Position numbers and translations under genes: made by a program. From contig JAJYEB010000086.1 in the NCBI GenBank assembly GCA_021790375.1, positions 1 through 7,592 on the forward strand: 7,592 bases of DNA, read 5' to 3'. Origin of the DNA: Chloroflexota bacterium. GTDB lineage: Bacteria; Chloroflexota; Limnocylindria; Limnocylindrales; CSP1-4. Below, one piece after another: positions 1-5,432 of the stretch; position 1 is the first letter of the stretch; each line of letters begins with the position of its first letter. Under the pieces are notes generated by a model. The model saw only the letters and a program-made list of their open reading frames with translations. It was not told the origin of the DNA and did not search any database.

Positions 1-636
<636 letters not shown>

Positions 637-701
637 ATCCGGGTACGGCGGGGCGCTCGATGCCGTCCGCCGGGACTCGGGCGGAAGCACCGCGCTGACC
701 G

Positions 702-724
702 TACCGGCGGTTATACTCCTGGTA
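702..724 (+). promoter_or_regulatory. Candidate promoter and operator of the toxin-antitoxin operon
   Basis: TATACT at 712-717 is a good -10 hexamer. The antitoxin ATG begins at 724, about seven bases after it, which is where transcription would be expected to start, so the transcript would be leaderless. No Shine-Dalgarno sequence is present between 700 and 723. I see no convincing -35 box at normal spacing. An imperfect inverted repeat (TACCGG 702-707, CTGGTA 719-724, five of six bases pairing) flanks the -10 box and could be the antitoxin's operator. The -10 reading is fairly good; the operator is a guess. Confidence 0.5.
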
Positions 725-966
725 TGAAAGTCGCCGTCTCCGTTCCCGACCCGTTGTTCGCCAGGGTGGAACGACTTGCCCAGCGCTCCCGCCGGTCACG
801 GAGCGAGGTGTACAGCGCCGCGCTGCAGGAGTACGTGGCGCGGCACGGACCCGATGAGGTGACCGAGGCGCTCGATCGGGTCGTGGAGGAGGTTGGTGAC
901 CCGGATGCCGAGCATGCATTCGTGGGAAGGTCCGCCCGCCGAGTCCTCGAGATGACCGAGTGGTGA
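724..966 (+). CDS. Ribbon-helix-helix antitoxin of a MazEF-type module
   Basis: This 80-residue protein begins MKVAVSVPDPLFARVERLAQ and continues with SRSEVYSAALQEYVARH. That is the standard ribbon-helix-helix layout: a DNA-contacting strand at residues 2-8, helix 1 at about 9-21, an SRSE turn, then helix 2 to about residue 40. The charged second half (about 41-80) is the usual flexible region that wraps and neutralises the toxin. It should both inhibit the MazF toxin encoded directly downstream and repress its own promoter as a dimer. The stop overlaps the toxin start, so the two are translated together. ATG 724 is the only sensible start, although it lacks a ribosome-binding site (see the leaderless promoter). 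Homologues of this RHH type are usually annotated as MazE-like or CopG-family antitoxins. Confidence 0.85.
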   Translation: MKVAVSVPDPLFARVERLAQRSRRSRSEVYSAALQEYVARHGPDEVTEALDRVVEEVGDPDAEHAFVGRSARRVLEMTEW

Positions 967-1307
967 TCTCGCAGGGCGAGATCTGGTGGGCGGATCTCGC
1001 CGAGCCGGCCGGGTCCGAGCCGGGCTTTCGACGACCGGTGGTGGTCGTCCAGGGGGACGCCTTCAACCGGAGCGCCATCCGTACCGTCGTCTGCGTGCCG
1101 CTGACGGGCAACCTGAGGTGGGCGGGCGCCCCCGGCAACGTCCTGCTGCCGGCCCCCGTGACACATCTGCCCCGGGATTCCGTTGCCAACGCGTCACAGA
1201 TTGTGACGCTCGACCGGGCCGTGCTGACCGAGCGCGTCAGCCGACTGCCACAGGCGAAGCTGCAGCTCGTGCTGGCTGGCATCGACATCGTGCTCGGGCG
1301 ACCGTGA
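960..1307 (+). CDS. mazF: MazF/PemK-family mRNA-cleaving toxin (endoribonuclease)
   Basis: This 115-residue protein has the full PemK/MazF domain: GEIWWADLAEPAGSEPG with the conserved RRPVVVVQ segment near the N-terminus, TVVCVPLTGNL in the middle, and LPRDSVANASQIVTLDR towards the end. MazF toxins are sequence-specific ribonucleases that cut mRNA or rRNA; the Arg of the RRPV segment and the Ser/Thr of the TVV..PLT strand lie in the family's active-site groove. The length is normal (about 110-120). The start is GTG at 960 or GTG at 963; 963 would give a 4-base GTGA overlap with the antitoxin stop. The antitoxin immediately upstream is the expected partner. All key segments are present, so it looks intact and functional. 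The cleavage sequence cannot be predicted. Confidence 0.92.
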   Translation: MVISQGEIWWADLAEPAGSEPGFRRPVVVVQGDAFNRSAIRTVVCVPLTGNLRWAGAPGNVLLPAPVTHLPRDSVANASQIVTLDRAVLTERVSRLPQAKLQLVLAGIDIVLGRP

Positions 1308-1327
1308 CCGCCCCGGGCCGAGTGTCA

Positions 1328-1343
1328 CGGCCGGGCGCGGCCG
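1328..1343 (+). terminator. Possible hairpin terminator after the toxin gene
   Basis: CGGCCG (1328-1333) and CGGCCG (1338-1343) form a 6-bp all-GC stem with a GGCG loop, 20 bases after the toxin stop. There is no U-tract, so it is at best a weak intrinsic terminator. A second, looser pair, GGCTCCG (1355-1361) with CGGAGCC (1382-1388) and a 20-base loop, lies just beyond. As the flanking genes converge here, either could serve both strands. Confidence 0.3.
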
Positions 1344-1465
1344 CCTGACTTCCCGGCTCCGCTGCGGTTCGCCCTCGATGCCGGAGCCCCGCGCCCGAAG
1401 CCCTGCACCTCTGCCCCGTCACGACGACCGCACACGCAGGCGGGGCCGGGTGGCAGGCGGCTGTG

Positions 1466-1487
1466 TGGCAGACGGGTGGCAGACGGG
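1466..1487. repeat. Two perfect tandem copies of an 11-bp unit
   Basis: TGGCAGACGGG is repeated head to tail at 1466-1476 and 1477-1487, with a degenerate copy (TGGCAGGCGG) at 1451-1460. It lies immediately 3' of the stop of small protein B in the convergent gap. It is probably replication slippage; no function is evident. Confidence 0.7.
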
Positions 1488-1490
1488 TGC

Positions 1491-1832
1491 TCAGTGGATG
1501 TGCGGCGCCTGCTCCAGGACCTCGTGCTCGCGCAGGAACCGGACCCGGAACCCCTGAAGGTCCCCGACGGCGTAGGGCAGCAGCCGCAGGCCGATGGTCG
1601 TGTTCATGAGCGGGATGCCCAGCATCTCGCCCAGGATCAGCACGTCGAAGGCGTCACGGTGCCGCTGCGCCTCGACCATCGTCTCGTGATAGGAGTCGTA
1701 GAGCGCGAGGCCCCACAGGATGTCCCTTGCGGCGCCGATTGCCCGGCGCAGCCGGTCACGCGGCGCACGAGGGCGGCCGTCAGGGGCCGGGGATGCCGGG
1801 CGGAGCGATGCACCTCGTCCCGGCCCGCTCAC
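1491..1832 (-). CDS. Small LLPY-motif protein B, paralogue of small protein A
   Basis: Last gene of the operon, 113 residues. I do not recognise a named family with certainty. A Pro/Gly/Arg-rich N-terminus (1-25) precedes a conserved part: WGLALYDSYHETM at 40-52, then LILGEMLGIP (65-74) and GLRLLPYAVGDL (81-92), followed by a basic RVRFLREHE (96-104). Residues 40-104 align without gaps to residues 60-124 of small protein A, with 21 identities by hand count concentrated in MLGIP and LRLLPYAV. The segment 62-89 is hydrophobic enough to lie at or in a membrane. The start chosen is GTG 1832, which overlaps the TGA of the preceding gene as GTGA; the frame stays open upstream, but that part is antisense to nothing and merely overlaps the 142-aa gene in another frame. 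The C-terminus ends QAPHIH, unlike copy A. Its place beside ArsA/Get3-like ATPases suggests a client, anchor or subunit of that machine (inference). Confidence 0.78.
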   Translation of the reverse strand: MSGPGRGASLRPASPAPDGRPRAPRDRLRRAIGAARDILWGLALYDSYHETMVEAQRHRDAFDVLILGEMLGIPLMNTTIGLRLLPYAVGDLQGFRVRFLREHEVLEQAPHIH

Positions 1833-2257
1833 GCCGCCGCTCCTCGGTCCCGAGCTTCCAGCGCCGATGCCACGGCCCGCCGGATCCCGGGCACGTCGTC
1901 CAGCGACGCATCCAGCCGCCGACCCTCGAGGAAGACGCCCACGCCCGAAGACGGCAGCCGGTGCCGGAGGGACAGCCAGAGCCCCCTGGGCGATGCGGTG
2001 CCCGTGGCCACGACCGCCACGCGTCCCCCGAACTCGGCCACGACCGTCGCGAAGAGTGCGCCGGCCGCCTCGTGCACCGCCAGCACGTCCGGCGGGTAGT
2101 CGCGGAGCTGGTCCCGGTCGGCCGACGCGCCCGCCCCCGCCAGCTCGCCGGTCATGCACCGGCTGGCGCAGACGCTGAAGAGCTCGGGGAAGAGCCCGAC
2201 GAGCTCGAGCCGGAGCGGGCGATGGCTCCCGTCACGCGGGCCTGCGCGCCCGCCCAT
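1829..2257 (-). CDS. Unknown 142-aa protein with a CxxxC motif, possibly thioredoxin-like
   Basis: Not recognised as a named family. The N-terminus reads LRLELVGLFPELFSVCASRC: a strand, a FPE turn and then Cys30-x3-Cys34, reminiscent of the first strand and redox or metal site of thioredoxin-like proteins. The rest alternates helix (about 50-76), strand (RVAVVATGT, 79-87), an SPRGLW turn (89-94), strand (GVGVFLEGRR, 105-114) and a final helix, which is compatible with a small alpha/beta fold. ATG 2257 overlaps the upstream stop as TGATG, and its own stop overlaps the next start as GTGA, so it is coupled on both sides. No signal peptide or membrane segment is seen, so it is probably cytoplasmic. 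The thioredoxin-like idea is a fold guess only; a disulfide or metal role through the two cysteines is possible. Confidence 0.72.
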   Translation of the reverse strand: MGGRAGPRDGSHRPLRLELVGLFPELFSVCASRCMTGELAGAGASADRDQLRDYPPDVLAVHEAAGALFATVVAEFGGRVAVVATGTASPRGLWLSLRHRLPSSGVGVFLEGRRLDASLDDVPGIRRAVASALEARDRGAAA

Positions 2258-2817
2258 CAGTGGCACCCCAGGTGCTCGATGACCGGGACGAGCGCGTCGA
2301 TCTCGGCCGCGTCACACGCGCCAACGAGCTCCACCGCCAGGACCCGGCCCGTGTGCTGGCAGGGGATCCAGGCACGGGCCCAGTGCACCATGCGCCGGGG
2401 CAGCAGGCCCCGGGTCCCCGACCCCCTCCACATCCGTGCCTCGTGCCCGTTCAGCTCCACGATCCCGGCATCCGCGGGGATCGACGACGGCGGCGCCGGG
2501 CGCCTCCCACCGCTCGACCACGGCTCGATCCGGAGGTGGAGCTCCACGTGCAGGAGCGGCTCGGCGCGCCGCAGGATGTAGTCGGCCGTGCCTGCCGTCA
2601 CCCAGCCGCTGCCGCCCCAGTCGCGGCTCCGATCGACCTCCGGCGGCGACACGCCGGGCATGAGCCGCCAGGGCTCGGGCAGCTCGAGGTTCCCGAAGTT
2701 GGTCGGCCCCATCAGCAGGTTGGTCGCGCCCAGGACGAGCCGGGTGGTGGGTGGGGACGCCGCGCCTCCGGGCCCGGCACCGTCCGGTGGCAGTCCCTCG
2801 CCGGCGACGGTCACCAT
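2257..2817 (-). CDS. Unknown 186-aa protein with a C-terminal Cys/His cluster
   Basis: Not recognised. After a Gly/Pro-rich N-terminus (1-25), the body is rich in strands and Trp: TRLVLGATNLLMGPTNFG (25-42), RDWGGSGWVTAG (65-76), LLHVELHLRIEPW (88-100), AGIVELNGHEARMW (117-130). The last third has HWARAWIPCQHTGR (145-158), then Cys168 and a C-terminal GCH, so Cys153, His155, Cys168, Cys185 and His186 are the candidate ligands or disulfide partners. A Pro/Gly-rich loop at 101-116 may separate two subdomains. ATG 2817 overlaps the stop of ATPase 1 as TGATG; a GTG one codon upstream is less likely. There is no signal peptide or membrane helix. Tight coupling to ATPase 1 suggests a cytoplasmic accessory or adaptor of the ATPase system (inference). 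Confidence 0.75.
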   Translation of the reverse strand: MVTVAGEGLPPDGAGPGGAASPPTTRLVLGATNLLMGPTNFGNLELPEPWRLMPGVSPPEVDRSRDWGGSGWVTAGTADYILRRAEPLLHVELHLRIEPWSSGGRRPAPPSSIPADAGIVELNGHEARMWRGSGTRGLLPRRMVHWARAWIPCQHTGRVLAVELVGACDAAEIDALVPVIEHLGCH

Positions 2818-4001
2818 CACGCACCGGCACCCGCGATCGCCCGCCAGGAATCCGGGACGAAGCGGAGCAGGTCGTCCGTCACCCGTGACATCGACGCGAC
2901 CGAGTTCACCTCGTCCGGGTACTGCGGGATGAAGGCACGCACGTGCGGGCCCAGGTCACCCCGGATCTGCTCCAGGTAGCCGAGCTGCTCCTGGTAGCGG
3001 TTGCGGACGTAGTCCGCGGCATGGACGCCCCCCGCACCATCCTCCGCTGCGCCGCCCGTGACGCCCGTCGCCTGCGCCATGCCCCCGGCGCCCAGCAGCC
3101 CGGGCTGGAGCACCTGGTTCACGATCACCCCGCCCATCGGGATGTCGTATGCCTGCACCATCGTGATGAAGCGCTTCACCACGCTGATGGGCAGGCTCAG
3201 GGGGAGCGTCACGAAGAAGAACGCGGTCTTCGCGGGATCCGTGAGCAACACCTTCACCTGCGTGAAGCGCTCGTTCATGTCGAGCAGGTCCGCCATCAGC
3301 GGATCGCGGGCCACCTCCTCCATCACCCGCTCCTTGCGGAACGAGAGCTGGACGCGCATGCCCAGCGCCTCCTTGCGCGAGTCGATCATGCGGGCCAGCC
3401 AGAGGCCGTAGATCTTGGAGAGCCCGATGAGGCGGACGGCGTTGGCCACAGCGGCCGTGTCGAACACGATCCGCTCGTATTCGCGGCCCTCCCTGAGCAT
3501 GATCTCCATCATCTTGTCGAACATCGCGGATTCCTCGAAGGCCGGGTTGGTCACCGCGATCTCGACGAACGGCTTCGCGTCGACCGGGATGTCCGCCCAC
3601 TTGAGGAACTCCCGCACGCGCGACCCGATGTTGTCCCGGTAGCGGGCGACGATCTCGTCGGCCTCGACCTCGATGGCGTCGAGGTTGGGCACGCCCTCGA
3701 CGGGTTCGATCCCTCCGGACGCCAGCCGCTTCTGTCCGAAGAGGCTGGCCAGCGAGTGGACCGGGTTCAGCGAGGCGAGGAGCGTGTGCCGCCCCTCCCG
3801 CGCCGTGAGCGAGGCGATGGAGGCCGCCGCCACCGTCTTGCCGACGCCGCCCTTGCCACCGGTGAAGATGAACCGCAGGTCCGGGTGCGTGGCGAAGAAC
3901 GACGCCAGGTCGGTCGCCACGGCAGGCCGGTCGGCCCCATCCGCCGGCACGCGGTCCATCGGCGCGTCCACGGGCCGGTCCGCCGGCCACCCCCCGGTCA
4001 T
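2817..4001 (-). CDS. ArsA/Get3-like ATPase 1, with Asn at the catalytic switch I position
   Basis: This 394-residue protein has an acidic, Pro-rich N-terminal tail (1-30), then a deviant Walker A loop GGKGGVGKT (48-56, with signature Lys50). Switch I reads SLNPVHSL: Asn79 stands where ArsA/Get3 proteins have the Asp of DPAH. Asp181 of FDTAAVANAVRLI is at the Walker B/switch II site, but the GH of the family's DTAPTGH motif is absent. A VNQV adenine-binding motif follows, then a Gly/Ala-rich insert and a helical C-terminus (NRYQEQLGYLEQIRGD). There are no cysteines, so neither ArsA metal sites nor the Get3 CxxC zinc site exist. Such proteins work as dimers that change shape with ATP. Asn79 predicts poor hydrolysis, so it may pair with ATPase 2 as a regulatory or substrate-holding half (inference). 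ATG 4001 overlaps the upstream stop as ATGA; the much longer open frame upstream is only an out-of-frame reading of ATPase 2. Confidence 0.9.
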   Translation of the reverse strand: MTGGWPADRPVDAPMDRVPADGADRPAVATDLASFFATHPDLRFIFTGGKGGVGKTVAAASIASLTAREGRHTLLASLNPVHSLASLFGQKRLASGGIEPVEGVPNLDAIEVEADEIVARYRDNIGSRVREFLKWADIPVDAKPFVEIAVTNPAFEESAMFDKMMEIMLREGREYERIVFDTAAVANAVRLIGLSKIYGLWLARMIDSRKEALGMRVQLSFRKERVMEEVARDPLMADLLDMNERFTQVKVLLTDPAKTAFFFVTLPLSLPISVVKRFITMVQAYDIPMGGVIVNQVLQPGLLGAGGMAQATGVTGGAAEDGAGGVHAADYVRNRYQEQLGYLEQIRGDLGPHVRAFIPQYPDEVNSVASMSRVTDDLLRFVPDSWRAIAGAGA

Positions 4002-5035
4002 CGGGCCGCCCCCGGCGCCACGTCGAAGATCCGTCGCACCGGGTCGGGCGGATCCATGAGCACCCGCGAGGCCGCCTCGATCATCTCCATGCCCTTGGGC
4101 TCCCGCGGGAACATCGGCATCGCCGCCACCACCTTGTCGCCGAACTGCCGGCGGATCTCGGCCAGGTTCCCCTGCTGCATCCCGATCCGGTTGCGCAGGA
4201 ACTCGGGGAGGTCCGCGTCGCCCAGCAGGTCGGCAGGGTAGACCTGGTTCACGATCAGGCCGCTCATCTCGATGTGCAGGTCGGCGAACATCCGGAGCGC
4301 CCGTCCCGTGTCCAGGATCGCCATCTGCTCGGGGATCAGCACCATGAAGAACGCCGTCCGGCGCCGGTCCGTGATGAGATCGGTGAACGTGGTGACCTGG
4401 CGCTTGATGTCCAGCAGCTCGTGCAGGACGGCATCCTCGGTGCGCTCCTTGCCGCCGCCCTTGAGTGTGGCCGCGACCGCCTCGTACTCCGCCACCTTCT
4501 CGCGCGCCTCGGTGATCTTCTCGACCCACTTCGAGAGGATGTCGGCCATGGCGACCATGCGGACGCCGTGCCCGAAGGGCGGCATGTCGAAGATGTAGAG
4601 CTCGTACTCGTGCGCGGCGACCAGCTCCGCCATGGCGTCGTACGTCGCGGACTCGTACATGGCCGGCTCGGCGGAGGTCGACTCGATGTACTCGTCGATC
4701 TCCTCCGGCACGCGGTCCAGCCCGTACATGTCGCGGATCTTGGCGCGGACCTGCTCCTGGTAGTCGTGCACGCGCCGGTCGGCGTCGATCTCCACCACGT
4801 GGAGGTTGGGGCGCAGCTCCACCACGCCCTTGCCGAAGATGTCCTCCTCGAAGATGTCGGACAAGGAGGCCTGCGGGTCGGTGGAGAAGCACAGCGTCTT
4901 CTTTCCCTCGACCTGGCTGGCGTGCCAGGCGAGGGCCGCCGACGAGGTCGTCTTGCCCAGCCCCCCCTTGCCCGCGAAGATCACGATCTCCGGGCTCGAA
5001 CCCCGGGACCGGAAGTACTGGCTCAGGCCCTCCAT
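3998..5035 (-). CDS. ArsA/Get3-like ATPase 2, with canonical catalytic residues
   Basis: This 345-residue protein starts almost directly with a strand and the deviant Walker A loop AGKGGLGKTT (21-30, signature Lys23). Switch I is STDPQASLSD with the catalytic Asp53 kept. Switch II is FDMPPFGHGVRM, with Asp150 and His156 matching the DTAPTGH motif. IVNQVYPADLL is the adenine-binding NQ motif. Helical stretches at about 87-145 and 160-215 occupy the region where Get3 binds clients, but Met content is modest and no CxxC zinc site is present; a single Cys49 lies beside switch I. It is a soluble dimeric ATPase of the ArsA/Get3 branch of SIMIBI proteins. The ATG at 5035 is four bases after the stop of small protein A, and the stop overlaps ATPase 1, so a 1:1 heterodimer with that protein is plausible. 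Its true cargo is unknown; arsenite is unlikely. Confidence 0.93.
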   Translation of the reverse strand: MEGLSQYFRSRGSSPEIVIFAGKGGLGKTTSSAALAWHASQVEGKKTLCFSTDPQASLSDIFEEDIFGKGVVELRPNLHVVEIDADRRVHDYQEQVRAKIRDMYGLDRVPEEIDEYIESTSAEPAMYESATYDAMAELVAAHEYELYIFDMPPFGHGVRMVAMADILSKWVEKITEAREKVAEYEAVAATLKGGGKERTEDAVLHELLDIKRQVTTFTDLITDRRRTAFFMVLIPEQMAILDTGRALRMFADLHIEMSGLIVNQVYPADLLGDADLPEFLRNRIGMQQGNLAEIRRQFGDKVVAAMPMFPREPKGMEMIEAASRVLMDPPDPVRRIFDVAPGAAR

Positions 5036-5039
5036 GGGA

Positions 5040-5432
5040 TCAGTACAGGGCGTCGGTGAAGTCGCGCTCGCGGAACACCCGCTGCTTCCACGATTTCACG
5101 TTGGGCACCGCGTAGGGGAGCAGCCGCAGCGAGTAGTAGGGCGGCAGCACGGGGATGCCGAGCATGTCCCCGAGCGTGATGAACATGAAGAGGTGCTCCA
5201 TGTACATCCGCGTGCGAAGCGCCGCCGTGACGTTGCCGTGGGACGCCATGCCGTACATGACGCCCTTCAGCATCCCGCCGAACCCGAGCTTCTTGCGTTC
5301 CTCGTCTGGCACCAGGCCCTCCCGGGGAGGGTCCCCGGACGGCCCCCCGCCGCCCGGCCCCTCCGGCTGTTCACCGTCATCGGGCGATTCGGGGCGAACC
5401 GGCAGGCGCCGGCCCGCCCCGCTCGACGTCAC
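5040..5432 (-). CDS. Small LLPY-motif protein A, between transporter and ATPases
   Basis: 130 residues if begun at GTG 5432, which overlaps the cstA stop as GTGA (GGAGG lies about 12 bases upstream). A shorter start, GTG 5312, has GGGAGG five to six bases upstream and would give 90 residues, leaving out the Gly/Pro-rich residues 1-40; I cannot decide between them. The conserved part is MLKGVMYGMASHG (54-66), a helix 68-80, then a hydrophobic stretch with LGDMLGIP (87-94) and YYSLRLLPYAV (99-109), then basic KSWKQRVFRERD (113-124) and a DALY end. A hydrophobic segment within 45 residues of the C-terminus followed by positive charge resembles a tail-anchored or monotopic membrane protein (inference). 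It sits where the small CstA partner YbdD/YjiX lies in enterobacteria; apart from a loose FRER match to the YbdD C-terminal FFRER segment I see no homology. Paralogous to small protein B. Confidence 0.8.
   Translation of the reverse strand: MTSSGAGRRLPVRPESPDDGEQPEGPGGGGPSGDPPREGLVPDEERKKLGFGGMLKGVMYGMASHGNVTAALRTRMYMEHLFMFITLGDMLGIPVLPPYYSLRLLPYAVPNVKSWKQRVFRERDFTDALY

Noticed and set aside
1308..1490. A small gene or mobile-element scar next to the toxin-antitoxin pair
   Set aside because: Only poor short frames are seen, and no terminal inverted repeats, target duplications or att-like core are visible.
1491..2159. A 222-residue form of small protein B
   Set aside because: Its first 109 codons lie antiphase over the 142-aa gene and are compositionally like noise; similarity to small protein A begins well after GTG 1832.
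2943..4241. A 432-codon plus-strand frame rich in His, Asp, Val and Arg
   Set aside because: It is antisense to the two ATPase genes. Such compositions are typical of the complementary strand of high-GC coding sequence, and no motif is present.
2817..4892. A single 691-residue minus-strand frame suggesting an extended or fused ArsA protein
   Set aside because: The upstream 290 or so codons are Arg/Gly/Ala-rich and out of frame with ATPase 2, which covers the same DNA with a perfect domain. The real start is ATG 4001, overlapping the ATPase 2 stop.
2817..5035. Arsenic resistance (ArsA pump ATPase pair)
   Set aside because: No arsB, arsC, arsR or arsD is present, and the ArsA metal-binding cysteines are missing: ATPase 1 has no Cys and ATPase 2 has one.
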